Made by a program: the position numbers and the translations under genes. Source: Tenrec ecaudatus (taxonomy: Eukaryota > Chordata > Mammalia > Afrosoricida > Tenrecidae). Taken from it: 64,000 nucleotides of DNA. Shown here in pieces: positions 46,511 through 58,700 of this stretch. The stretch covers positions 14,159,001 through 14,223,000 of the forward strand of contig NC_134546.1 of assembly GCF_050624435.1 (NCBI RefSeq), in the 5' to 3' direction. The notes under the pieces were generated by a model, which saw only the letters and a list, made by a program, of their open reading frames with translations, made no database searches and was not told the origin of the DNA. Numbering within the stretch: the first letter of the stretch is position 1; each line of letters opens with the position of its first letter.

Positions 46511-46513
46511 GCG

Positions 46514-46730
46514 ATGAGTCGGCGAAGGAAACGTGGGGACGGCCTCGGCCCGAAGGAGTCGCCGCGCACGCCGGGCGCGGCGGAAGAGTACGGCTCGGCG
46601 GGGTCCGAGTCAGGGAAGAGGCGGCCGGGGTCGGCCCGCCGCTCCAGGCTCTGCCGGGGGGAAGAAGGGCCCGCGCCGCCCGGGCAGCGGCCTCCGGCTA
46701 CCGCCTCCCGCCGTAAAAGTAACCCTGAGG
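46514..46730 (+). CDS. ETAA1: ETAA1 exon 1 coding part
   Basis: It encodes residues 1-72, beginning [10 protein letters not shown], and ends in phase 1 at GAG-G before the donor GTGAGA at 46731. The start ATG has G at -3 and A at +4, an adequate context. It is preferred over upstream ATGs because those open only 7- and 11-codon ORFs. The segment is very GC-rich and Arg/Pro/Gly-rich, as expected for an exon inside a CpG island. The 5' UTR is part of the same exon; its start is not defined by sequence alone. Confidence 0.93.
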
Positions 46731-49700
46731 GTGAGACGTCGGCCCCGCGGCCCAGCTCGCTCCGGGGAGACGCGGGGTGCGGGTGGGAGTGGAGCCTCCA
46801 CTGTCTTCTTTTCCCAGAAGTGCCCGCCCCTCCCCCCCGGAAGGCCCAACATCACCCACGGCCACTGCCCACGCCTTTCCCCCGAGTCGGCCCGCTGTCG
46901 CTTCAGGGCTCATGTCCCCTCCCCCGGCACCGGGTCTACCTGTGTCGGGAGCACCGCGACTTTGTAGGTGCTCCTGCTGATCGTCCGCAGGGGTCTGTGA
47001 GCGGCCCGTGGCCCTCGCCTTCCCACTTCCCGGAGGGAATTCCCACTCCCCGGAGGGAATTCCCTCTCTCCAAGCTGGGTTTCCCGACTTGCCTTCCTCT
47101 TAGAACCCGGGCCGCCCGGGGAAAAAAAAAAAAAGATCCTTCTTCTCTACGTCTTGGTCGAGTCACGCCTCTTTCTAAACCGGAAATACCTGTGTTGACT
47201 CTCCCCTCTTAGGACCCTAAGGCCCCACCAATTTCGTTCTGGTCCACGTTCCACGTTTATTAAGCTTGCAGTTAGCCCTGCCCGGAACCGAAACACACAA
47301 GTTGTTTTCTGGGCCGACTTTCCTAAAATGTGACTTTGGCTACCACGTGTCTTTAGTGCAGCTCCAAACAATTTTAGGTGGAGATGCAAAAGGGACAGTA
47401 GAAAAAGCTTCCCAACCAATGAATCACTAATAAGTTTTGAAGCGATTAGTGTAAGTTCAGTCGGGAAAAGGGCTAAACAGACGTTCTACCTGGTTTTCAT
47501 TGGTAGACATTTGACTTGCATAGTAGTGCCTTACAAATGACTCTCCAAAGACTCCCAGACATAGTGATAGTGAATATAGTAGCTGGGTTATACAGTATTA
47601 TTTATTCATAGATATTTCCTGAAAATACTGGAGGTATTCGTCCTTTAAAACCAAATGCTGTACACATTTTTATGCGAAAAATTTTCTTAACAAAAATATG
47701 CAAGAAAATTTGATACTGGACTATACAAAGTAGTCCAGTCTAAGCTATTGTTATTTGACTTGGGAGCTCTATGAACTGAAACAATTATTTCAAATGCAGT
47801 AATTGTTACTTGAATCACTTTTTTTTGTTTTGTTTTTTGCATAGAGAAGTATGAAACACCAAAGAGAATGCAGAAAATGGATTTATTGCCATCCACCTTC
47901 AGTTCTCCTAATGATCCTGAGGGGCTGAGTGATATCTTTTGGGATCAGAATTCTCCAATGACAAAGCAGTTAGGTAATTTGCTATTGAGGTTTTTATAAG
48001 GGTAACTATATGACAGGATTAGGAATTAACTAAATTTTCAGTTGGCTGAAAACATCTGGAACTTTGATATCGCAGATATGTTTTGAGAATTTTAGTTTTT
48101 TATCAATATGATACTTGTAAGGAACCCAGGTGATCTAGTGGGTTATGTGTTGGGTTGCTAACTACAAGGTCGATAGTTCAAATCAACCTGCTGCCCTGCA
48201 GGAGAAAGATTGGGCAATTTGCTCCTATAAAAATTTACGGTCTTGGAAGCCCTAAGGAGCAGTTCTCTGTTCTTTTGAATCTGAATTAAAATTGACTGGC
48301 AGTGGGTTCTGGTTTATGATATTCCTATGATGTCACAAGTATGTAGTGATCTAACTAACCATTGCTAATTAAAATCATGACACTAGTGTTTTTAAATTAA
48401 AGCTTTTGTTTACAGTGTATAGACATGTCTTTGTTTCTTTAGGTAAAGGAAGAAAAAAACAGATTTACACCACAGATAGTGATGAGATTTCACATATTGT
48501 GAATTGTATAGCTCCTCAGGTAAATATAATTAGATTTATTGTTTCTGAAAAACAGTTTAAAGTATGCTACAAGGCCTTGTGTTGCTCATCTAAATGAAAA
48601 ATAACATTTTACTGTTTCTCATTTTCTTTTCCAAAAATTAGGCAGTAAAGATTACTTTTACCTTTGCTACTTCTGAAATGCATGTTTTAGAAAGAGCATA
48701 ACATAGAGCATAAAATTAGTAAAATACATTTTCCTAAATATATTTGTTGGTTTAATTTTTTGAGTGCATTTGACTTTGGTTTGTGTTTTTTGTTAATATT
48801 GTAATTAATAACATATGGCATAACTTTTTAGATTACTAAAACAATAGAAAAAGACCGTTTTTTTAAATAGATATGTTTTGGTAAAATTTTCTTACTATCT
48901 ATTTTACCTTTTCCATATTTAAGTGGCTTTTACTAATACTCATGGATTTATAAGATCGTCAGGAAACACTTGTAAACATGGAAAGAACACGATATAGAGT
49001 TATTTCTGAATTTTCTCCTATATTGGATAACCTTTTTCAAGTCACATGAATGTTCAGAATCTCAGTTCCCTCGGTCATATATTAAAATTATTACCTGTCT
49101 TGCTTTCCAGTGTATTATGAGGATTAAAGCTGTAGTCGATGTTAAAATCAAGCAACTCGTACAGTCAAAACAAATCTGTTGCTACTAGCTCTACATTCCA
49201 TGTTCACCATGTCATAGACACTCATTTTACATAGGGTTCATTAGTTAAATAGCATTTATGCCATAAAACGACTTACGTTATAACTTAACAATAGATCTTC
49301 ATTAATTGTGGGTTTCACTTGAAAGAAGCAAATAAAATGTGTTTGGGCTGGCCATCCTAAATACTGATAGAAAGATAATTGAGTAAATTATTGGATCCTG
49401 TACATATATAGCCTGGAAATAACTCATAACAAATAGGAACAGTATGCGAGTGGTAGCTTGTACAAGACAAGAAATAAAGTGAAATTAGTTTGCTTTTCAA
49501 TGTTGCCCTCTTCAGCTAAACGCTTTTAAAAGAGCTGAAATACTTGGCAGTGTCAAAGTTTGTTTAAAAGCTTGTGATATTCTCAAACTTGTTCTCAACA
49601 TGAAATAGTTATTCTGTTTATTTTTAGGTGGACTATTTTCTTTGGATTATTATTTAATATTTTCAGAGGTGGTATATCTTTTTAAAATCTACACTTCCAT

Positions 49701-52700
49701 TTTAATTGATAGCCACTTCACTTTTCTCAGTAATTGCTTACTCAGTGTTGCTTCAGTGTGATATCTTTGTAGCACATGTCTATGACTTTGTGCAGTATAG
49801 ATTTACGAATAAATGACGCAGCACCTGGAAGATAGTGGCAAGTAAAGTTCTATAATTTTTAATAATGGCATTTAAGAAACAGGAGCACTTGTAAATAAAC
49901 AGTAATGTGTACATGCAGTGCACGTATGTGTACAATTGGACTTTACAAACCATACTCTGTTCCCAGAAAAGTAAGTAAATTAAAAATTCCTTGCTAAATG
50001 GCCAAGAGTTTATAATTAATCACTAAATATGTCATTTTCCTTAATTTCAAAATTGTGTTGAAACAGAAAGGGGAAAATTTTACATAGAATCCGAGAGGAA
50101 ATTGACTCTACATGAGTATTGTACAAGGAGCGCCGGAACTGCTTGGGGCTAAGCATTGGACTGCTAGCCAGGAGTTGTCCGTCTAAACCCAGCAGCCACT
50201 CTGCAGAAAGAAGATGAAGTTTCATCTTCTCAGAAACCCTTAGGAGTGGTCCCACTAGGGGATACAGGCTCGGCCTGAGTCAGAATCAGCGCGGTGACAG
50301 TGGGTTCAAGTATTGACCAAGCTAACTAGGGACAAGTTGGCATCGCATACACTTTGTTGAATTAGCTGAAGATTTGAAGGTACCGAGTTGTAGGGCTCTT
50401 TTCACCTAAGTAAACTGATATTTTTCTTATTGTCTTATTGTACTAAATGCTGAGGTAATTTAGGAATCCTTGCCTTCAAGTAATGGAGCCCTTTGGGTAA
50501 GTGGCTTACATGTTGGGCTGCTAACTGCAAGATCAAGGATTCAAATCCACCAGCTGCTGTGTAGGAGAAAGTTGAGGTTGTCGGCTCCCATAAAGATTTC
50601 CAGCCTCAGAAACCCTAGGAAGCAGTTCTACTCTGTCCTATATGGGAACTATGCATTGGAATTGACTCCCTTGTAGTCGCTTAGACATTGGGCCCCTAAC
50701 CACAAGGTCAGCAGTTTGAAATCACCAGTGCCTCTGTGGGAGAAAGATGAGGCCGTCTACTCCTCTAAAGATTTAGTCTCAGCCGCCCACAGGGTCTGTT
50801 ATTTGCCTTATGGGTCAGTAGGTCAGAATTGACTAGATGGCAGTGAGTTTCAGAGCCTTCATATAAGCAGTTTTGTGGTACAATGGGTTAAGGGTCAGGC
50901 TGCTGACTGACAGGAGAAAGATGGGGAACCTGCTGTAAAGATTTACAGCCTCTGAAGCTTTAGGGCACAGTTGTTTTTTTTCTTAAGCTTCTATAACTTG
51001 GACTAAACTCAATGGCAGTGAGGTTGGGTTTTGTTTGTAGTTTATTTTGGGTTGTGGTGGTGTCTGACTTTTGCATTCAGGTAAGCTATAGTGTAGGGAT
51101 TAGGTTATGCATGTTTGGTATAGTCTCTTCAGTCTGGGTAACTAAGAAAGAGTGTCTTCTGTTTGATTTGTGAGGCTGGTTGTTATCAAGGTCGTTCACT
51201 GGTTTCTAACATGGGCAAGTAGCAGCCGAGCAAAGCAAACCCTCCTAACATTAAGGTGGCCCTTGCTTTGCTTGAGCCTCTCCCCATTGAACTTCTGCTT
51301 TCTCCCCTTATTTTTGTTCTTATCCTTATTTAATTCTTAGCATCAGTTCTTTTTTTTCTCGTGTTACAGTTTTAGTATTATTATTATTAACATTAGATTC
51401 AAATGTTGTCAACAGGTTTTCTAAAAAGCAGTTCCACTTTTCTGGTTTTTACCTATTCTCTAGAATGTTTGTTTGTTTCAGATCATTTTATTGGGGGCTT
51501 CTACAGCTTTTATGACAATCTATACATCAATTGTATCAACCATATTTGTAGATATGTTGCCATCATTATTTTCTAAACATTTACTTTCTATTGAGCCCTT
51601 AATATCAGCTCCTCTTTTTTCCTTCACCCTCTTGACCCCTTGATAAGTTATAGACTATTATTATTTTCATACCTTACCCTGACCGCTGTCTCCTTTTCCC
51701 CATGGTTTCTCTTGTTCATTCCCCTGGGAGTCGGGGTCTGGGTGGTTATGTGTCCATCACTGCAAACAGTTCCCTCTCCTTCCCCTCCTTTTCTCATCTT
51801 CCCCCTACCCTCCTGGTATAGCTACTCCCATTTCTGTTCCCGGTTTCCATGTGTCTTGAGCTCTTACCTCTTTTTTTAAGCACTTTATTGGGGGTTTGTA
51901 AACTCTTATCACAATCCAATGTCAAGCACATTTGTACATTTGTTGCCATCATTATTCTCAAAGCATTTTCTTTCTACTTGAGCTTTGGGTATCACTTCCT
52001 CATTGTTTTCCCCTCCCTCCCTCATGAATCCTTGATAATTCATAAATTATTATTTTTCATGTCTTACACTGTGTGATATCTCCCTTCACCCACTTTTATT
52101 TTACCTCTTACTTGTACCTATGCACATGCTCCTGCTCTGGTCTAGCCCAAAGAGCAAGGCAGGACTGTGGTCATGATAGTGGTAGGGAGGGAAGCCTCAA
52201 GGAACCAGAGCAATATTGTGTGTGGCTTGATCACTCTACTTCTCCTTGGTTGAGTCATCCCTCCCAGTGACCCTTCTGTGAGGGGGATGTCCCATTGTCT
52301 ACAGGTGGGTTTGGGGTCTTTTCTCGGACCCACTTTTTTCTCAACAATATGGGGTTTTGCTTGTTTGTTTGTTTTGGGTCTTTTGATACCTGTTACCAGA
52401 TCCCATTGACACCTCATGATTGCACAGGCTGGTGTGCTGCTTCCACGTGGGCTTGTTGCTTCTCTGTTATATGGTTACTTGTTTAACGTCAAGCCTTTAA
52501 GACTCCAGATGCTATATTTTTTGATAGCCGGGCACCATCCTTAGCATCAATTCTAACTCCTCATTCCTGACTTTAATTCCATGTAAGAGTTCTCAGTTCT
52601 GGTCAACAAGGATTGCTTACTTTAGATTGAGATTATAATGGGGAAAGAAAAAACGTGGCGGGTCAGATGATACAGATAATGGTCTATATGTATCTCCTTT

Positions 52701-55700
52701 TTATTCTCAGTGTGGATGAGTTATGAGACAGTTTATTTATTATACTGTTTATTTGCATGAAAATATTATAAAAATTGAAATAAGTTAATCTGGGTGGGTT
52801 TTTTTGATAACGCATATGCTTCTATTAAATATGTATTGCATAAAGTTCAAGTCTCTTAAAATAAGGAATGCTTAACTGAAGGTTTTTTATACTTTAAGCA
52901 TAAATGATTCACTTCATGCAACTTCTTATTGCCATATCCCAATTTCTCCCTGTCTCCGTTTTCTTTCCTTTGTAGTTTATTTGGTGACAAACTCTTTATC
53001 AGAATTTATTGCTGTAGGAAAATTTGAAAGTGGTTAAAATTTCTTTTTTGGGGGGGTGCTTTTTGCACCTCCTTTTTTCCGATTTGCTACAGGATGAAAA
53101 ACCTATAATAGACTCTATGCTGGGTGTGTGGATTGGTGAAACTGCTATTCCTTGTACCCCAAGTGTAGCAAAAGGGAAATCAAAAGCAAGATACAGCTGC
53201 ACTAAGTGAGTTCAAGCTTTTCTGAGATTCAATGAAGCAAATATTTTTAATTAGTAGTCTATTTTTATAAATTTATTAAAATGATAAATTCTCTTTCATT
53301 CTGACATGTTTTAGTATATCAAAATATGTTAAGTAGAAATCGAATATTTGTAATGATTCTTAAAACATTTCTGTTGCATCTTTTTTAAACATTTAATAGG
53401 TCAAAAACACAAAATCACGAAGAAGAACTTATGAAGTTGGCAAAAGAATTTGATAAAAATATGGAAGAACTAGATGTGATTCAAGAGCAAGATGAAAGGA
53501 ATTGTGATTTTACCCAGATGATTTCAGAGACTTCAAATGATTATGAAGATAATGTACTTATACAATCATTATGTCCTATACTTCCTGAAAGAGATTCTGC
53601 TGTAACAGAGACGCCTATGAAGGAAATCGCCAAGAAATCAAAGGAATACGATCAAAATAGCAGTTATAAGTTATTCGACCAAAAGATTGAAGCAGCCTTG
53701 AATGCCATTTTTGATGGTTCCACTCAGAAATGTAGCGGACAATTCAGCCAGGATCGGTCATGTACTGTTTTGAGCACCACCAACACAACTTTTGGAAAGA
53801 AAAGTGCTCTTAAAAAGGAAACAGTCATTACGAGTCAAACTGTGGGCACGACTTGTGGGTCACTGTCTTTGGGAGCAGACACTCCCATCATGACCAAACC
53901 ATGTGTGACTCCCTGCACTAAGGAAATGGAAGCTTCCAGTGAGCACCTTGATCCATTTGCTACCAGTGGTATGGCGGAGGACTGGGAAAACTTCCTCCGA
54001 AACGAACCCTTTGTGCTGCCAACTGTGGACACGCCAGAACCAATCCCTGTGCCTAATACTGCTCATGGTGCTGCTCATAAGGATATTTCTACTTTTAACT
54101 CTAAAAATGATAGCAGTAACTCAAGATCAGATACACATGTAGATGTCAGGCCAAGTAATTCAAGAAGTTTGCAAGGTCTTCCTTCAAAGATAAGCAGCCG
54201 AGAATTCGTAGATGATGAAAAAGCAAAAAAAATGCCAACTCTGCATGAGAAACCAAAGCCATTATCATCTACTGGGAATAAAATGAAATTGGAGAGATCA
54301 CGCAATAAAATGACTATTAGAGATAGAATTCAAGATTGTGCACTTGCCTCGTCGAGTGTTACAAAAATAAAGGAAGATATTTATACTAAACTTACTCCTG
54401 TAAATGCTTCTGGAAGAAAGTCTGCTTTGAACACAGGATATTTTAATGAACAAAAAAGTAAGCCAATTTCCAATCAGTCTTTGAAGACATCTCCTAATAC
54501 AGATCTCTATGGACCTGCAACTTCAGCCAGCGAAACCAAATCCGACAGTAAGCTAAATCAGGCAAATGCACCAAATGTAACTTCTTTCCTGGATGATTGG
54601 AATGACCCATTATTTGCCAATGAAATTATTAAATCATGCCATGTATTAGAGAATACCTGGGAAACAGATGATGTCGATGATGATTTGTTATATCAAGCAT
54701 GTGATGATATTGAAAGACTATCTCAGCAACAAGACATTGGGAATGAAAGTAAGAAATCAGAAAATACAACTGAGATGAATGAAAGTTCCAAATATGGAGC
54801 TAAGAACACATTTACTCCATCTAAGGGAAGTCATTGTGTGCAATCAAAGCGTCTGACTCTGGACAGTGTCACAGTGCAAGCATCATCCTCGGGAAATAGC
54901 TCACAAATGGATAAACCAGTGAAGACGGAGAAAGGAGAAACTTGTAGAAGTTCGCCAAGTATTTTACGTGCCGCACCACAGCTGGCTGTGTACTCTAAGA
55001 ACTCCAGTGAGGAGATCAAGAGCCTGCATGTCCATTGGAATAACACCGATATTCCAATGAAAGTGAATCGCTCTACATTCGCTCTTGCAGGAAGTTCACA
55101 TTTGAGTGTGAGTCCAGGTCATATAAGTACAGGAATTCCTACTGCTAATAAATTGATTCCTCACAGGACAGTAAAAAATGAAGTGCAGACTCAGCATAAC
55201 AAAACAACTAAATTTTCAAACTATACATTCACTAAGTTGAAAAGTTCTGAGACTCATTCTCAATTTAATAAAAATTGTACAGTCGGAAGTTTGCCTGATA
55301 CCAAAATTATACAGAGTTTAGAGGAAAATAAATCTCCATCCATCAACCCATTACATGAAGTTATTCAGCAGCAGTCTTTCACAAAATTTTCTGAATCTGG
55401 AAAACAGCCTTCAAAAGGTATGTGAGATTGTTTTGTTTTAAAAGAATCATTTTTGAAATAGTTACTGGTTATTTTGAGTTTGAGTAAAGTAAAGGATAAC
55501 AAACAGTTTCAATCATTTCCTGCATTTCATGCAATGAGTGGTAAGTTGTAGACACTCGATAAATTCTGTTGATTAGCTTAGAATTACTTCCTGAGGGTTT
55601 TACTTGTAGGTGTGTTTATTGCTGTTGTATTTTTAATACTTTGTTTATTAAGCACCTCATTGCTTTAAGACTTTACTTTTCTAATACCTACTTTAACTTT

Positions 55701-58700
55701 TAGTAGAATCAAAATGAACAGTATTTGCAGGCTTAACATAGGATATAAAAATTCAGTGTTATTGAGATAAGCGTTTTGATTTACTAACCTGATATAATCT
55801 ACCATAGTAGACCTGGTGGTGTAGGGGTTATGTTTGGGCTGCGATCCTCATGGTATGCGGTTTGAAACCACCAGCAGCTCCACGGGAGAAAGACTGGGCT
55901 TTCTACTCCCATCGACAGTTACAGTCTCAGAAACCCACAGAGGTTATGAGTCAGCATTGTGTCGATGGCAGTGAGTTTGAGTTTTTAATCTACCGGCCCT
56001 TATGTCTTCTCATTCCACTCGCCCTCCGCAGTTCTTCATTAGGCCATGCATTCCAATGTCTAACTCAACAGCTATCTTTACATCCGCTTCACTGTCGATT
56101 GTCGCCTCCCTTGTGTAAGCCAGCATTTCTGCACTAAACGGTGGTTCTTTAACTTGTCCCTTTCAATTCTGTTCTCCTCACTGCAGGGTAAACTTTTAAA
56201 ACAGGCAGGCAAACCTGGCATTCCTCTGCTTACAATAGCCGTGAGAGGTCGCCTTTCTTACATTTCAACTAAAGTATGGACATTCATGGTTCTGCTTCTT
56301 GACCTGCCTGTCGTATTTCATTCCAATTTTTCCTTTACCTACTAAACCTCACCTACATCAACTGTCTTTCAACTCTTCCAAAAGAACTTGGACCACACTA
56401 TTCTTCCCCCGCCCGGATTCTTCCCCCACCATTTGTTTGGTTTGGCGGTCTTCTCTTGCGCTTTAGTCTCAGTTTCTGTATTTCCATCTCACCAACACCT
56501 TCCTTGACCAGTGTAGAAGTCCTTGTCATTTTCAGATACATAACTTCAGTTTTTTTCTTAAAGCAGATGTGATTAAATATCTATTTAATAATTTTGCTAT
56601 ATGTCATTGCATAACTAGGCCTACTGCAGCATCTGGCACTTAAATGGTGCTGAATAAATATTTAAATGAGCCTCATGTAATATGCAAAGAGGGTTATTCA
56701 CTCACAGGTACTATGACTTTTTTTTGTTTAAGGAAATAAAAAAGCAAGTATAAAGACTTGTATACTTCTAGCCCAATGCTTTTTCATAATCTGATGTCTT
56801 CGTCGATGCTACTGCCTTCTTCGCCAGAAACTTGGTTCCCCAACATGCATACCCCATTTGCCCTTTACGATCCAGGCTCTTTCTCCAGTATCACATGTTT
56901 ATATTTGTTACAGCATTTACTATACAAGTGTGTAATGGTAGATTTTAAAAAATCAAATTTCCAGTTGAGGCTAAGGATTGAACTCTATTACTACGACCTA
57001 TGGGCCACATGCGACTGGGTGTTTTTCCCCCTTTTGTTTTTTTATTTCAAAATAAGATATGTGCAATGTGCATAGGAATTTGTTCATAGTTTTTTTTAAA
57101 CTATAGTCCGGCCCTCCAACTGGTCTGAGGGACAGTGAACTGGCCCCCTGTTTAAAAAGCTTCAGGACCCCTAGATGTAGATCAATACCATCATAGCATG
57201 GGGTGTTCGGTTTTAACATTAGATTATTATTTTTTTTATTTAGAGTCGAGGTGATATTTTTGTTGACATTACTGCTGCCACTTTCTTAGTTAATTGAACT
57301 TTTACAAAATCCATATGCTAGTTGTTTTAAACAAATAGCAGCATAGAATAATTGGAAGAAAAAAGGTAAATCTTCTATTTCTCATCTAGAATAATTTTTC
57401 AAGGGAAGTTACAATGAAAAGTTTCATGTAGCGTTTTAGTACTTTGCATGTCTGTAAAAATGTGTCTCATTTATTTAAATACATGGAATTATATACTGTA
57501 TGCTGATTCTTTGACAATTTTCCCTTGCTTTTACGTAATATGACTGTTTCATGTTGGTGTATATAAATTACTTTCTTCAGTCATCTTACTGATGTTGTTA
57601 CTTGTAGGTCGTTAGATGGAGGCGCCATAATTTAACTGTTTCCCACTGATGCATGTTTCGGTTATTTGTGGATTTTAGCAATCACAAATAATACTATAAG
57701 TATCCTTCTGCATAGGTTACTTCTGCAGTTGTATTTGCTAATTTGTAGTTAATATCAGAGAATGTTCCTAATTTTAAAGGCAATCAAGAAATTGCCTTCC
57801 CAAATAGTTGCAATTTAAAAAAAAGTTATATCGTAACAAACACAGAAAAATATTTATTTACATCATAGCCCATATTAGATACTTTGAAGCTTTAAAACTT
57901 GCCAACCTAGTAAGAGTTGTGTTGTACATATTGAAAAGAGTATATTTTAGTTAATTGAACCTGCTCCCATTTCAGTCCAGACAAAATTGCTCTGGAGTAT
58001 TCGAATATTCCTCAAATGCCAATTTACTGTCATCTTGCTTCATATAGATTTTGAGATTAAAAATATGAGGCTAATTAACTTGCTTGTTGTATCTATGGTC
58101 TCTTTTATTTCCATAGAAAGTTGGTAATTGGTGTTTTCATCTCTTAAAAAAATGATATTGGCATTGAATCAGGATTGCAATTTATCTGTAGATTGCTTTG
58201 GGTAGTGTTTGGCTTATCCATAAGCATGATATATCTAGTCTTCCATTTGTGTGAGGTTCTCTTGATTGCTTGTAGTAATGTTTTTTCGTTTTCCTTGTAT
58301 CGGTGTTTTGTGTCGCTGGCTATATGTAAGTATTGGATCTTTTGGACGACTTCTGTAGGGATGTTCTGCATTTCCTTTGCATACTTCTCTTTGTACATTG
58401 AGCCTTTACTACCTTGTCACGTTGGTGACTCTTGAAATTAGTTCCTGTAATTTTGATGTTGAGTTTTGGGGATTGTAAACAAATAGGATCATATCCAGAG
58501 ATAGAGTGTTACTTTTTCTATGCCAATTTGGTTGCCTTTTACTTTCCTTTTTTGCTTTATTAATCTGTATAGGGCATTCAATACATTACAGAATAAAGTG
58601 GTGCCATTCACAAAGAGAATGCTTTTAGTTTTTCTAAGATGAACACTGACCATTGATTTGGTGTCTATGCCCAGAATTACGTTTACCAATTTCCCTTCTG

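Larger units (their letters stand above)
46260..46513 (+). promoter_or_regulatory. ETAA1: ETAA1 CpG-island promoter and 5' UTR
   Basis: Base composition changes abruptly from AT-rich repeats to dense CpG. There is a CCAAT box inside AGCCAATCAG (46364-46373, NF-Y type), a GC-box-like GGGCGTGGCC (46391-46400) and a YY1-type AAGATGGCGGC (46405-46415). There is no TATA box. This arrangement is typical of housekeeping and DNA-repair genes, with transcription starting close to the YY1 element. The CpG richness continues to about 47000, into intron 1. The exact start site cannot be read from sequence. Confidence 0.8.
48520..53092 (+). other. ETAA1: ETAA1 intron 3 with repeat cluster
   Basis: A 4573-base intron. 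A MIR-like segment lies at 48985-49140 and a SINE at 50125-50320. Three SINEs lie in a row at 50470-51045, and a nested pair of 2-kb-family retroposons at 51336-52554 (all listed separately). Positions 48520-48980 and 49140-50120 are AT-rich unique DNA with nothing recognised. The branch/acceptor region before exon 4 contains a G run (53050-53056) close to a T-rich tract. Confidence 0.8.

Noticed and set aside
46533-46967. 144-codon plus-strand ORF overlapping ETAA1 exon 1
   Set aside because: Alternative frame in CpG-rich DNA where stops are rare; no family support, and the ETAA1 frame is the one that splices correctly.
55805-55880. tRNA gene
   Set aside because: The A- and B-box-like sequence belongs to a tRNA-derived SINE with the full SINE body downstream; no intact cloverleaf or anticodon arm.
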